Counted from the stretch's first letter, positions 21,266-31,874 are shown. The stretch is DNA of 64,000 nucleotides from Opitutia bacterium (GCA_002721705.1 PBLJ01000043.1:43647-107646), one strand, 5' to 3'. Program-made: numbers and translations. The notes: a model not told the origin generated them from the letters alone.

Positions 21266-22414
21266 TTATCTGCGACGCTTGGAAATGATCTCGGAGACTT
21301 TTTCATCGAAGCCGTCGCTTTTGCCTTCTTTTGCCAAGCGCTCCTTTTCCTTGGCTACGAAATCACGTCTTTCGACGAGTAGCGCGTCGAGTTCCTTTTG
21401 TAACTTGGCCCGCTTGGCGACTTGTTCCTTGAGGTAGGCTTCGCGCTTCTCAGGAGTCATTTCCTTGAGTTTTTTGGACAGCTTGTCCTCTTCCAAGTCG
21501 TCGTATTCGTAGCGTCCGTCGGCGAGTCCCTTGACGAGGTCGCCGTCGCCGTCGATGACGGAAAGGTTGACAGGAGCGCCACCTGCAGTGGGTGCGGAGG
21601 CGGCTGACTTTAAGGACAGTACGGAGAGGCGGTCGGCGGCCACTTCCTCTTTGGCTGACTCGGCCAATTCCACTTTGCTTGCCACGCGACCACGGAGGGC
21701 TGTGGATCCGTAGGCCACCACGGTGCCACCGAGCTCGCGGTTGAGTTCGGCTATCTTGGCGTCGACCGGTGTGCTGATGGCTGCGACGCCGCCGCTTTGG
21801 GCGATCGCCACGTAATCTCCCTCGGCCAATTTGGCGATTTCCTTCCAAATCGGCGTGGTTGAGCCCATGTTGCCGCATTGCACGGTGTTTATGATAATAT
21901 CGTTTTTGGCCGCCTTTGCGCAAACGGCAGGATACTTGACGTCATCCTGGTAGTCCATGTGCGGGGGGGCGTCGCCTACCAGGAAGATCATCTTGAGTAC
22001 CTTGCGGTCCTTGTCCCACTTCATCTTTGTGACAGCCTCGTGGATGGCCTGGTTGACGGATTCCGGTGTATCGCCTCCACCTTGTGCCTGAAACTTCATC
22101 AGCTTGGCGTAGATGTCGTCGATGTCCTCGCTTAGGTCGTAGGTCTTGGTGACGTAGGCGTCCTTGCGGTCGCGGTAGCCGATCAGCCCGATTTTCAAGT
22201 CCGGAGTGGGCTTGCTAGCCAGTATCTCGTTGGCGATGGACCAAATCTTTTGCTTGGCTCCCTCGATCAGTCCGCCCATCGATCCCGTGGTGTCGAGCAC
22301 GAAGCAGACCTCGATCTTTTCCTTTTCCTTCTTGGCTGTCTTCTTGTCCTTTTTGTCTGCCTGCAGGGGCAGTACGGCGAGGGCGATAGCGAATGGTAGA
22401 ATGAATTTTTTCAT
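21266..22414 (-). CDS. VWA domain-containing exported protein
   Basis: Signal peptide; VCFVLDTTGSMGGLIEGAKQKI (MIDAS DxTGS), GGGDTPESVNQAI, IFLVGDAPPHMDY. Confidence 0.9.
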   Translation of the reverse strand: MKKFILPFAIALAVLPLQADKKDKKTAKKEKEKIEVCFVLDTTGSMGGLIEGAKQKIWSIANEILASKPTPDLKIGLIGYRDRKDAYVTKTYDLSEDIDDIYAKLMKFQAQGGGDTPESVNQAIHEAVTKMKWDKDRKVLKMIFLVGDAPPHMDYQDDVKYPAVCAKAAKNDIIINTVQCGNMGSTTPIWKEIAKLAEGDYVAIAQSGGVAAISTPVDAKIAELNRELGGTVVAYGSTALRGRVASKVELAESAKEEVAADRLSVLSLKSAASAPTAGGAPVNLSVIDGDGDLVKGLADGRYEYDDLEEDKLSKKLKEMTPEKREAYLKEQVAKRAKLQKELDALLVERRDFVAKEKERLAKEGKSDGFDEKVSEIISKRRR

Positions 22415-22433
22415 GATAACTATTCTTTTTGCG

Positions 22434-24827
22434 TTAGCGTACTCGATAAATTTTCCCATTTTCCAAGCAGTCGACCTTGTTGCCCACGCTGAGCCAGCGG
22501 CAGAGCTTGGGATTGGCAGCGAGGAAATCGAAGTATTCCTTGGATCCGAATTCGAGCTCCTTGATTTCCTTGTCTTTGTCGTCGCGCGCCTCGTCGTCGA
22601 TCCAAAGGTCGCCGTTGCGATGGAAAGTCTTTCCGCCTATGATGATGCTTTGGATCGTTCCGTTGGCTAGTCCAGGTCCCTTCGAATAGGAGGAATTGAC
22701 TGCCTTGCCGAGGTCGGCCAAACCCTTGGCGTTCTTCAGGTCCGAGCCGGAGGAAGCTACGCGCACGGCGCTTTCTCCGGATTTTTCTTCACTGAACTTA
22801 CGGGCCTCTTCCTTTTCAGCGACGATGAGCGAATCGAAGGCTTCGCTCGCCGCCGAGTCGGCGGGAGCCTCGGCGTCGAAACGGGCTCCGCTCTCGTCCC
22901 GCAAGCCGCCGAAGTGTGACCTGCGATTGAGGGCGACCCCATCGCGGGCCTCATCTTCGAGGATCAAGTAGCTGGTGTAGGGAGTCACTATATTATACTT
23001 TCGCGCGAGGCGGGCGACTTCCTCCTTCAGTTCCTTCTTTTCGCCGCGTAAACGAATTTCCTCGAGGAGGTAGCCGACGCGGCGGGTGGCCCAGAGGCGC
23101 GGAATGAAGTCGTTGTCGCCGTTTGTCTTGGGGAAGTTCGCCTTGTAGCTGAATGTGCGGTCCTTGCCCATCATGGAGCCGGTCAAGGTGATGTTGGCTT
23201 CCTTCTTGCCTGACTCGTAGCGTCCGGTGACGACCACTTGGTCTCCCTTGAAGAGGTCGGGCAATTCCTTGGGATAGAGCTTGTGGACGCGCTCGGGCCC
23301 CTTGATCTTGATTTCCAGACCGGTCAGCACGGGTTCTGAAATCTTGGAATAGAAACGGGACACCTTGGTCTCGATGTTTTCCTCGGGCAGGACGTATTGG
23401 CTGACGGCATTGGTCTTGTCGGTGATCTTGTCGAGAAGGTGGGCGTTGACGTTGGTTCCTATGCCGAAGCAGAAGACCCGGATCTTGGCCTTGGCCTCCT
23501 CCAGTTCCTTTTGCAGGCCGTTGATTATAACGTCTTCCTTGATCGCCCCGATGGTGGGCTGGCCGTCGGTCAGGAAAATGATTTGGGCGGGACGGTCCTT
23601 GCTGGCTTTCTCAGCCAATATCTCACTTGCCGTCCCAAGGGCTTCCTCGATCGCGGTGCCACCTATGGCGCGGACGGAACCGAGAAACTTGGTGGCCCGC
23701 TTCTTCGCCTTGGCATCTGCCTTGGTCAAGTTGCCGAACACCGGTTCGGCCTCGGTCGAGAAGCGTACGATTTCGAAACGGTCGCCCGGATTCAGGCTGT
23801 CGACGCAGAACTCCATTGCCTTCTTGGCCTGCTCGATCTTGTTGCCCCGCATGGAGCCGGATGAATCGAACACGAAGACAACGTCCTTGGGCATGGGCGC
23901 GCGATCGGCTCCCCAGGCTCCCGGGCTCACCAGCAGCGTGAAGTAGCCGCTTTCGTCCTCGTCCTCCTTGTGGGTGATGGCTGCCACGTCGACGTCGCCG
24001 CCATCTTTGCCGCGAAGCGAGTAGTAGAGCTGGAGGTCGGAGTCGGGCTTGAGGTTTTCCTCTTCCAGTCCGACCACCACGCGCTGCTTGCCGTGTCGCT
24101 TGATCTCGACTTCGTGCGAGGGGGAGTAGACGGACTTGATTTCACCGGCCTCGGACTCGATTTCCATTTTCACGGAAAGGTCTTTTATCGGGCGGGTGGA
24201 ATACTTGGCGAGGTTTAGGTGGTAGAGGTAGCGCACCATGTTGCCGTCTTTCGGCAGAATCTCGGTGTACTTGATCTTCACTTCCTTTTCCTTGCGCGGC
24301 TCGATCGGGAAAATCCGCACCTTGAAAAGGCCCTGTTGAGCGTACTCGAAGAGGGCCGGGTCCTTGGCCCGGCGTACGATGTCCTCGTAGATCTTGCGGG
24401 CCTTCTTGGCGTCGAGCAGTTCCGCTTCCTGCATCTTGCCGTTCACCTCCATGGAGAACTTGTCGATTTGAGCTCCGCGGGGAATGGGGAAAATAAAAGT
24501 GCCTTCCAAGCGCTGGTGCGAGGGGTTGAAAAACACTTGGCGGATATTCGTGGTGGCCACTTGCTCCTTGACCTCGACCTTAACGTTTTGGCTTCGCAAT
24601 TCGAGCGGCATGAGGCGCTGAACGGGGCGAGGTCGTGGCCAGGGGCGCGGCGGCATCGGAGGATGCGGCGGGTGGATGATTATCGGCGGGTGCGGGTGCC
24701 GCGGTGGCCAGACGACGTCGGACGGCACCTTGTCCACGATGATGAGACCGCCGGCCTGCATGATCAGCGGGCAGAGCGCGAACACGGTGAGAGCGAGAAT
24801 GACTGGTAGACGTTTCATAAGTTCCAT
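22434..24827 (-). CDS. VIT + VWA domain protein (inter-alpha-trypsin inhibitor heavy-chain-like)
   Basis: VIT domain (NIRQVFFNPSHQRLEGTFIFPIPRGAQIDKFSMEVNGK), VWA MIDAS FVFDSSGSMRGNKIEQAKKAM, IFLTDGQPTIG. Confidence 0.92.
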   Translation of the reverse strand: MELMKRLPVILALTVFALCPLIMQAGGLIIVDKVPSDVVWPPRHPHPPIIIHPPHPPMPPRPWPRPRPVQRLMPLELRSQNVKVEVKEQVATTNIRQVFFNPSHQRLEGTFIFPIPRGAQIDKFSMEVNGKMQEAELLDAKKARKIYEDIVRRAKDPALFEYAQQGLFKVRIFPIEPRKEKEVKIKYTEILPKDGNMVRYLYHLNLAKYSTRPIKDLSVKMEIESEAGEIKSVYSPSHEVEIKRHGKQRVVVGLEEENLKPDSDLQLYYSLRGKDGGDVDVAAITHKEDEDESGYFTLLVSPGAWGADRAPMPKDVVFVFDSSGSMRGNKIEQAKKAMEFCVDSLNPGDRFEIVRFSTEAEPVFGNLTKADAKAKKRATKFLGSVRAIGGTAIEEALGTASEILAEKASKDRPAQIIFLTDGQPTIGAIKEDVIINGLQKELEEAKAKIRVFCFGIGTNVNAHLLDKITDKTNAVSQYVLPEENIETKVSRFYSKISEPVLTGLEIKIKGPERVHKLYPKELPDLFKGDQVVVTGRYESGKKEANITLTGSMMGKDRTFSYKANFPKTNGDNDFIPRLWATRRVGYLLEEIRLRGEKKELKEEVARLARKYNIVTPYTSYLILEDEARDGVALNRRSHFGGLRDESGARFDAEAPADSAASEAFDSLIVAEKEEARKFSEEKSGESAVRVASSGSDLKNAKGLADLGKAVNSSYSKGPGLANGTIQSIIIGGKTFHRNGDLWIDDEARDDKDKEIKELEFGSKEYFDFLAANPKLCRWLSVGNKVDCLENGKIYRVR

Positions 24828-25012
24828 TTATTGAATTGCTATATAGTAAGCGACACTCGAATCCTTGGTTTTCTTAGAAAATAAGTAATTTCCCCTCGTT
24901 TCCCAAGGCCAATGTCTCGGCTTGGCCAAGAGTTAGGCGCAAAAGGCTTGCTCCCGAAGCCTGCCTTTCATGCCATGCAAGCCTCTTTGTTAACCATTAC
25001 CAGGTTCAACGC

Positions 25013-25486
25013 ATGAAAATTGATCTCAAAGAAGAAGAATACCGTTCACTGGTCGACCTCTTGTCCCTCGCTGGTTGCATGCTGGAAGGATACGGGCGAG
25101 GCAACGATTCTAAAAAGTCGGCTTGCTTCGAGTTGGAGCAAAAACTTATGTCCTTGGCCGAGGACGCGGGTTGTCAGGATTTGATCGAGCGAGACGTCGA
25201 GACGGGGACCTATCTCAGGAAATGGTCGAGGCATCGCAAGGAAAACGCAGTCGAGTGGCTTTACCAATACAACGACGACGTGTTTTGGGAAGAACTCATC
25301 GTTCGCATGGCGGAACGCGACTTGCAGTCGCTGCGGGCGGTGGAGGAAGGAGCCGGCGATTCCCCTCGCCAGAAGGAAAAGCCTAGTCGATTGGTGGAAT
25401 TGGAGAAACATTACGAGAAGGAGTTCGTGGCGAACGGCTTGGACAACCTCGTCCTTCGTAACCAAGCGGCCGAAGGCATTAATTAA
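25013..25486 (+). CDS. hypothetical protein
   Basis: 157 aa intact ORF, acidic/helical; ATG with plausible spacing; no motif recognised. Confidence 0.65.
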   Translation: MKIDLKEEEYRSLVDLLSLAGCMLEGYGRGNDSKKSACFELEQKLMSLAEDAGCQDLIERDVETGTYLRKWSRHRKENAVEWLYQYNDDVFWEELIVRMAERDLQSLRAVEEGAGDSPRQKEKPSRLVELEKHYEKEFVANGLDNLVLRNQAAEGIN

Positions 25487-25509
25487 CCTCAAGGCTTCGC
25501 TCGTTTTCC

Positions 25510-26301
25510 ATGTCAGCTTCAAAAAGACCTGCATTAATCGGGGTCGAGGGACTTACGATTGAACGCGACGGCTTAATCCTGCAAGGCATCGACTGGTCGG
25601 TCGGTGAAGGGGAACACTGGGTGATACTTGGGCCCAATGGTTCCGGGAAAAGCACTTTACTCAATGCTCTCATGGTGTTCATTGCACCAAGCGAGGGACG
25701 ACTTTTCGCTTTTGGCAAGGAATTCGGCAAAGACGACTGGAATGAGGTAAAGGCGGCGATCGGCTACGTCGGGAGCGAGGTGAGCCGGATGATAGAGCCT
25801 GGCGAGTCCGCTCTAGACGTCGTGGCCAGCGGGGCCCGGGCAATGATCAACTTTTGGGGCGAGCCCGACCCCAAGGAGCAGAGAGCCGCTCGAAAAATCC
25901 TCAAAAAGATGGGGAGCGCATCCCTGGAAAGCCGTCCTTGGCGCCAGTTGTCGCAGGGCGAGCGTCAAAAAATCCTTTTTGGACGCGCCCTCATGGCCAA
26001 GCCCAAGGTTCTTTTCCTCGATGAGCCATGCGCCGGACTCGACCCCATCGCCAGACTCGACTATCTTCGATTCATGGAAAGCAACGCCGCCAATCCCAAG
26101 GCCCCCGCCCTCATCTTGATTACCCATCACGTAGAGGAAATCACACCGTCGTTTACCCATGCCTTGCTGCTCAGAGAAGGCCGCGTGACGGCTTCAGGTC
26201 CGATCCGGGAGGCATTGACCTCGGACGAGCTGAGCGACGCTTTCGGGCATCCCGTGCGCCTGCGCAGGCGCGGTGAGAGCTATTTACTGGAGGAAGGGTA
26301 G
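25510..26301 (+). CDS. ABC transporter ATP-binding protein (stand-alone)
   Basis: ILGPNGSGKSTLLNAL (Walker A), QLSQGERQKILFGRAL (signature), VLFLDEPCAGLDP (Walker B), LITHHVEEI (H-loop). Confidence 0.95.
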   Translation: MSASKRPALIGVEGLTIERDGLILQGIDWSVGEGEHWVILGPNGSGKSTLLNALMVFIAPSEGRLFAFGKEFGKDDWNEVKAAIGYVGSEVSRMIEPGESALDVVASGARAMINFWGEPDPKEQRAARKILKKMGSASLESRPWRQLSQGERQKILFGRALMAKPKVLFLDEPCAGLDPIARLDYLRFMESNAANPKAPALILITHHVEEITPSFTHALLLREGRVTASGPIREALTSDELSDAFGHPVRLRRRGESYLLEEG

Positions 26302-26319
26302 CCTTCGGGGCTATTTTTT
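26299..26319 (+). terminator. possible short rho-independent terminator between convergent genes
   Basis: TAGCC-TTCGG-GGCTA followed by TTTTTT; only a 5-bp stem, overlapping both stop codons. Confidence 0.45.
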
Positions 26320-27852
26320 CTTGGGATCCTTTTTCTTGGGCTTTTTCTGCCTACCTAAGGGGCGCGTGTCCTCGGGTACCTTGTAAAACTCGCGCAAGCG
26401 CGTTAACTCAGTCTTCAGCTCTTTGCCGAGGGCAGCGTATTTTTCCTGCCCATAGACATTGTTGAGCTCGTTGGGGTCCTTTTCGAGATCGTACATTTCC
26501 CATGCATCTAGGTTATAGAAGTAAATCAGCTTGTGCTTGTCCGTCCGCACCCCGTAATGCCGGCGCACGCTGTGGGCGCCGGGGAACTCGTAGTAGTGAT
26601 AATAGAGTGATTTGCGCCAATCGTCGGGCTTCTTGCCGCGAAGAAGGGGAACGATTGATTCGCCCTGCATGTCCTTGGGGGCCTCCACCCCGCATATGTC
26701 GAGAGCGGTTTGGGCATAGTCGAGGTTTTGCACGAGGTCATGGTTTTTGGAACCTGCCTTGATTACGCCGGGCCAGCGAACGATGAGAGGAGTGCGAAAG
26801 GACTCCTCGTACATCCAGCGCTTGTCGTACCATCCGTGCTCGCCCAAATACCAGCCTTGGTCGGACGAATACACCACAATGGTGTTCTCGGCGAGGCCGG
26901 ACTCTTCGAGGTAGTCAAGCAAGCGGCCGATGTTCTCGTCCACCGAGTCAATGCAGCGCAGGTAATCCTTCACGTAGCGCTGGTATTTCCATTTAAAAAG
27001 ATCTTCGCCCTGAAGCTTTGCCTCGGTGAATGCCTTGTTCTTGGGGCCATATGCGGCGTCCCACTTGGCTCGTTGCTCGGGGGTGAGGTTGCCCGGCGTC
27101 CGCAGCTTGAGATCGCTGGCACTGAGGTGCCTGTCGATTGTCATGGCTTGGCTGGAAGCCGCCGCCGACCGCGTCTTGTAGTCGTCGCGCAGGGTTTCGG
27201 GTTCGGTGATCTCGATACCGTCGTACTTGGTTAGGTATTTGGGACCCGGTTGCCAATTGCGGTGCGGGGCTTTGTGTTGGGACATCACGAAGAAGGGCTT
27301 GTCCTTGTCACGCCCGTTCTTCAGCCAGTCCAAGGTGACGTCCGTGATTACGTCGGTGGTGTAACCTGTTATTCGCTTCACACCATCCGGGGTGTTCATG
27401 GGAGGATTGTAATAAGGTCCTTGTCCCTGCAGAACTTGCCAGAAGTCGAATCCGGTGGGATCGCTTTTCAGATGCCACTTTCCGATCATGGCGGTTTGGT
27501 AGCCGCCTTTTTGGAGAAGTTTTGGAAAGGTTTGCTGGGCGCCGTCGAAACGCATGCCGTTGGTCAATTGACCATTGAGGTGGCTGTGCTTGCCGGTCAG
27601 GATGACGGCCCTGCTCGGGGCGCAGATCGAATTCGTGACGAATGCCCGGTGGAAAATCATGCCCTCATTGGCTATGCGGTCTATGTTCGGTGTGCGGTTT
27701 CGATTGGAACCATAGGCCGAAATGGCTTGGTAGGCATGGTCATCGGTGAAGATGAACAATACGTTGGGTTTTTTTTGTTTGGCGCCGAATGCGGAGCCAA
27801 GCGTGGCGTGGAGGGCAACGCATGCGATGAACAGGTAAGGGATGACTTTCAT
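26311..27852 (-). CDS. type I sulfatase (formylglycine-dependent)
   Basis: [41 protein letters not shown] (CxPSR), [26 protein letters not shown]; signal peptide; Lys-rich C-terminal tail. Confidence 0.94.
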   Translation of the reverse strand: MKVIPYLFIACVALHATLGSAFGAKQKKPNVLFIFTDDHAYQAISAYGSNRNRTPNIDRIANEGMIFHRAFVTNSICAPSRAVILTGKHSHLNGQLTNGMRFDGAQQTFPKLLQKGGYQTAMIGKWHLKSDPTGFDFWQVLQGQGPYYNPPMNTPDGVKRITGYTTDVITDVTLDWLKNGRDKDKPFFVMSQHKAPHRNWQPGPKYLTKYDGIEITEPETLRDDYKTRSAAASSQAMTIDRHLSASDLKLRTPGNLTPEQRAKWDAAYGPKNKAFTEAKLQGEDLFKWKYQRYVKDYLRCIDSVDENIGRLLDYLEESGLAENTIVVYSSDQGWYLGEHGWYDKRWMYEESFRTPLIVRWPGVIKAGSKNHDLVQNLDYAQTALDICGVEAPKDMQGESIVPLLRGKKPDDWRKSLYYHYYEFPGAHSVRRHYGVRTDKHKLIYFYNLDAWEMYDLEKDPNELNNVYGQEKYAALGKELKTELTRLREFYKVPEDTRPLGRQKKPKKKDPKKK

Positions 27853-27951
27853 GAGACTCGAGATTGTTGGATTGAAGGTGAAAGGCAAAGAGGAAATGTG
27901 AAATGGGAATTGAAAAAAAGAGAGGCTCCACAAGGATGCGGGAGTACTGCG

Positions 27952-29199
27952 ATGCTGGAATTTTCAGATCAGGGATACCGTTATTTCCCTCCCAAGCCGA
28001 ATCGATGGGTGGAAGGAGCTGTGCGTTGGTTGAACAAAGCGTTTATCTTGCCCGGTAAGGGACATCGTATTTCGGAGGTGGTGGTGGACAACCCCGAAGT
28101 GGTCAGCGCGGCCCGAGCCCAAGCGGGCAAGCGTTTGCTCTTTTTGCCCAATCATCCAACCCACAGCGACCCCCAGATCATGACCGAGGTGTTGCGGCAA
28201 ATGAAGACGCAGGGATCATTCATGGCGGCTTACGACGTCTTTCTTCGGGGTAGGTTCGCGGCTTGGTGCATGCAACGCATGGGTTGTTTTTCGGTGGACA
28301 GGGACGGGAGCGACCGCGCCTCCATGAAGGAAGCCGTAGGCATCTTGAAGTCGGGAAAACGTTCCTTGGTTATTTTTCCAGAGGGTAACGTTTACCTCAT
28401 GAACGACAGCGTGACGCCGTTCCTCGAGGGACCTGCCTTCATTGGCCTCAAGGCCCAAAAGGAACTGGGCGAAGAGACATCCGTTCTCGCCATTCCGGTG
28501 AGCATAAAGGTTACGCACCTGACTGATGCCCGTCCCGCCGTCAATCAGCTGCTTGAACGATTGGCCCTGAAGGTGGGTGCCGAAATCAACCAGTCCACCG
28601 ACGTTCTGGTTGAATTGGTGCGTCTTGGCTTGCTCGCCGTGCAAAAGGTATTGTCGGGACTCCTACGCTCCTTGCCGGAAGGAGCGGAGCATGAACACGT
28701 TTTCAGTACCTTGCGGAACGTTGCGAGCGAAATGATCGAGAACTTGGAAGATCAATTGGATATTGTTCCTGCGGAAGGCGAGGAACTGACCAACCGCATT
28801 CGAAAGGTTCGTCGTAAGGTGCATTCCCTTCGGATCGCAGATCCGCCCACCTTGGCCGACTTCAAGGCTCGCACCCTAGCCGCCGAGGCGATGGTGGCGT
28901 ACCGTTTGCTTACTTACCCGGGCGATTACCTGATTACGAACCCGACGCTCGATCGCATGTCCGAGACGGTGGAAAAGATCTTGGAGGATTTGCGTTCCGA
29001 GCCGTTGCCTCCTCTTGCGCCTCGGCGCGCCTTGGTCCGCTTTGGCGATCCCATCGATTTGGTCGAAGAGCGGAAAAATGCGAATGACCGTAGCTTGGTC
29101 ACCACCTTGACCAAGCGTTTCGAGAGCGAAGTTCAGACTGGGGTTGACCACCTGAACGCGGAAAACGATTGCCTTGGGGCCGAACTCTTTCGGCAGTAA
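27952..29199 (+). CDS. PlsC-like 1-acyl-sn-glycerol-3-phosphate acyltransferase
   Basis: NHPTHSDPQ (HX4D), [18 protein letters not shown] at 27952. The longer ORF from 27250 is antisense to the sulfatase. Confidence 0.88.
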   Translation: MLEFSDQGYRYFPPKPNRWVEGAVRWLNKAFILPGKGHRISEVVVDNPEVVSAARAQAGKRLLFLPNHPTHSDPQIMTEVLRQMKTQGSFMAAYDVFLRGRFAAWCMQRMGCFSVDRDGSDRASMKEAVGILKSGKRSLVIFPEGNVYLMNDSVTPFLEGPAFIGLKAQKELGEETSVLAIPVSIKVTHLTDARPAVNQLLERLALKVGAEINQSTDVLVELVRLGLLAVQKVLSGLLRSLPEGAEHEHVFSTLRNVASEMIENLEDQLDIVPAEGEELTNRIRKVRRKVHSLRIADPPTLADFKARTLAAEAMVAYRLLTYPGDYLITNPTLDRMSETVEKILEDLRSEPLPPLAPRRALVRFGDPIDLVEERKNANDRSLVTTLTKRFESEVQTGVDHLNAENDCLGAELFRQ

Positions 29200-29203
29200 A
29201 GAA

Positions 29204-31783
29204 GTGAACGAGGCTCCAAAACGATTCCGTGACTGCGTTTGGCTTTTGGCTGCTCAATCCTTGGGGGCTTTCAACGATAACGCGACCAAGGCCATGCTGC
29301 CCGCGTTGGCCGCCCTCGTGATCGGCAAGGGACAGATGGACTTGGTGAACCAGCAAGTCTCTCTCATGCTGATTCTCCCTTTCGTGCTCTTCGGTCCACT
29401 GGCCGGTTGGTTGTCGGACAGGTTTTCCAAGCGCAAGGTAACGAGCGTGGCCTTGTTCGCTCAAGTCGTGGGGCTCGCCATTCTTTGCCTTGGCATGGGC
29501 ATGCAACTGTTCTACCTGAGCTTGGCCGGCTTTTTTCTACTCGCGGTGCAGTCGGCCATGTTGTCGCCGGCCAAGAAAGGCATATTGAAGGAATTGGTGG
29601 GTTCGGAAAAGCTGGGCATGGCGGTGGGCTGGATGGAGATGCTCACAATGGTGGGCATTTTGGCCGGTGCCTACGCAGGGGCCAAGGGGTTCGACGCCTT
29701 GGTGAAAACCGAAGGAGGATGGGGAGCCGGTTTATTGGTTTCGGCAGCGGTTGGTGTATTGGCGGTTTTTTCCTGGATCATCTTTCGACCTACCCCTGAA
29801 GTGTCACCTCGATCGAAAAAACCCTTTCAGGCAGCCATTTTAGTCAGTCACTTCAAGGATTTGGCTTATCTCTGGAAAGAAAAGCCGCTTCGCTTGGCAG
29901 CCTTGGGGGATGCTTGGTTCTGGGCTTTCGGTTCCTTTTTTTACCTAGTCTTGGTCAAATTAGCGGGAGAAGTAGTCGAAGGCGACGTCGGCATGGCGTC
30001 CCTCTATGGCTTTTGGTTTCTCCTGCTTGGAGTCGGCATCATGGCGGGCAGCTTGATAGTGGCTTATTTGAACAGGGGACGGGTTGACTTGGGTTTGGTG
30101 CCGCTCGGCGCCGTAATTATGGCAGTGGCCCTTTATCTTCTTACAAGAGTCGACCCGGAAAGAACTCCCTTTGAACTGTGCTGTGTGGCATTGGGCGCGG
30201 GTGGAGCCTTTTTCTTTGTGCCTCTGAACGCTTTTCTTCAAGACCGCGCAGGAGAAGAGCGTAGAGGACGGGTGGTGGCTGCTTCCAACTTGTTGACCAA
30301 TTTACTGGTTATCGCGCTGATCGGGGTACACGCCTACTTGTCGAATTCGTTACAACTGACCGCCATGGAAGAGCTGTTGATCATGGTGATCCCATCCGCC
30401 TTGTTGGCGGCATACGTAGCGATTAAGTTGCCGGAAGCCTTTTTCCGGACTTTCGCCACTGTGGTTACCCGAATTCTATATCGGGTAAAGATAACCGGGG
30501 CTCGCCGTTTTCCGAAAGAGGGTGGGGTTCTCATTCTGTGCAACCATCTTTCTTTTGCCGATCCCGTGTTGCTGGGATCCAATGCGCCGCGCGAAGTCCA
30601 GTTCCTCGCATTTTCCGGATTGGCCGAAAGCCGTTTCATGAAGTTGGTCTTTCGGTTTACCTCCACTATCCCGGTGTCTCCGACACGAGCCAAGGATGCC
30701 ATATCAAGCGCGTCCAATCGATTGAAGGCAGGCTCTGTGATCTGCATTTTCCCCGAGGGAAGTATTTCCCGAGCGGGGCCCTTGCAGGATTTCAAGAAAG
30801 GCTTCGAGTTGATTGCCCGCAAAGCGGACGTCCCGGTCGTTCCCGCTTGTCTCGAGGGTGTCTGGGGGTCCATGTTCAGTTTCTCCAAAGGCAGGTTCTT
30901 TCGCAAGTGGCCGCGTAGCTTTCCTTATCCCGTTCGCCTCCGTTTCGGTGAGCCCATTCCGGCCAACGAGGCCAAGTCCGATCGAGTGCGAAAAGAGATC
31001 CGGAGATTGTTGAGGGAAGCTTTTTCCGAACGCCCGGAAATGCAGGTGTCACTGAGCCAGGCCTTGCAAGTTTCCTTGAAGCGACGGGCCAAGGAGCCTT
31101 TCCTTTTCCACAAGGCTCAAGCCCCTTGGACGCGAGCAGAGATGTTGCGTTTGGCCACGGAGACACCACAGCAGCGGGATGATGCCGAGAGGGAAAAGCA
31201 AACTTCAGAAGAAGAAATCCTCCATTTGCTGACCTCTGCATTGGATGGAGCAACAGTGAAGGCCGACGGGGTTACTTGGCCTGCGCCCGAATTACTGGCC
31301 AGCGTGATCCGCCTCAGTGAGACCCATTTGTGGAACGTGCCTGCTTTTCGCGTTCGTTTGGAAGGATCCATCGATTCTCCTTGGGACCAGACTTGGCGCC
31401 TCTGGGCGCCGGTTCTCGGCGGGTTGGCGGTAAGGGAGGAGGAGGACGGTCTGCTGACTTTAGGTCGTCCGCACGCCATCGACTCCTGCGTAGACGAACC
31501 GTTTTCGGGATTGGCCGTTCCGGGGCTTGGCGTAGTGGCCATCAATTTACCCGATCCTCCCCCCAGTTCGGATGGGGACCAGCAAATCGGCGCAACCGAT
31601 GGTTCTCTCGGTTTGGTTTTGTCCGGATTGGAGATCCGGATAATGGAGGTTGGCGGTCAGGAGGAGGCTCCGGACGGAGAAAGTGGTGAATTGGAATTTG
31701 CAGGTGTCGCGGGAGAATGGATTGCCGCCAATCGGCGAGGCCGTTTGGACCAGCAAGGGTTCCTGTTTCCCTCGGACAATTGA
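29204..31783 (+). CDS. MFS (LplT-like)-PlsC acyltransferase fusion with degenerate AMP-ligase-like C-terminus
   Basis: SLGAFNDNATKAMLPALAALVIG MFS N-terminus; LCNHLSFADPVLL (HX4D) and CIFPEGSISR PlsC motifs; C-terminal VVAINLPDPP...GSLGLVLSGLEIRIME...GELEF...RRGRLDQQGFLFPSDN. GTG start at 29204 preferred. Confidence 0.88.
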   Translation: MNEAPKRFRDCVWLLAAQSLGAFNDNATKAMLPALAALVIGKGQMDLVNQQVSLMLILPFVLFGPLAGWLSDRFSKRKVTSVALFAQVVGLAILCLGMGMQLFYLSLAGFFLLAVQSAMLSPAKKGILKELVGSEKLGMAVGWMEMLTMVGILAGAYAGAKGFDALVKTEGGWGAGLLVSAAVGVLAVFSWIIFRPTPEVSPRSKKPFQAAILVSHFKDLAYLWKEKPLRLAALGDAWFWAFGSFFYLVLVKLAGEVVEGDVGMASLYGFWFLLLGVGIMAGSLIVAYLNRGRVDLGLVPLGAVIMAVALYLLTRVDPERTPFELCCVALGAGGAFFFVPLNAFLQDRAGEERRGRVVAASNLLTNLLVIALIGVHAYLSNSLQLTAMEELLIMVIPSALLAAYVAIKLPEAFFRTFATVVTRILYRVKITGARRFPKEGGVLILCNHLSFADPVLLGSNAPREVQFLAFSGLAESRFMKLVFRFTSTIPVSPTRAKDAISSASNRLKAGSVICIFPEGSISRAGPLQDFKKGFELIARKADVPVVPACLEGVWGSMFSFSKGRFFRKWPRSFPYPVRLRFGEPIPANEAKSDRVRKEIRRLLREAFSERPEMQVSLSQALQVSLKRRAKEPFLFHKAQAPWTRAEMLRLATETPQQRDDAEREKQTSEEEILHLLTSALDGATVKADGVTWPAPELLASVIRLSETHLWNVPAFRVRLEGSIDSPWDQTWRLWAPVLGGLAVREEEDGLLTLGRPHAIDSCVDEPFSGLAVPGLGVVAINLPDPPPSSDGDQQIGATDGSLGLVLSGLEIRIMEVGGQEEAPDGESGELEFAGVAGEWIAANRRGRLDQQGFLFPSDN

Positions 31784-31874
31784 GAGCGCCGTTTTTCCCT
31801 TTCTCGAAATTACCTTTCCAAAATTGCCCCGAACGTCTATTTTCGATTCTTTGTTTTGATTCATTCAAGGACCA

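Noticed and set aside
27250-27951. 5' extension of the PlsC-like ORF giving 649 aa
   Set aside because: The extension is antisense to the sulfatase coding region; the acyltransferase begins sensibly at ATG 27952.
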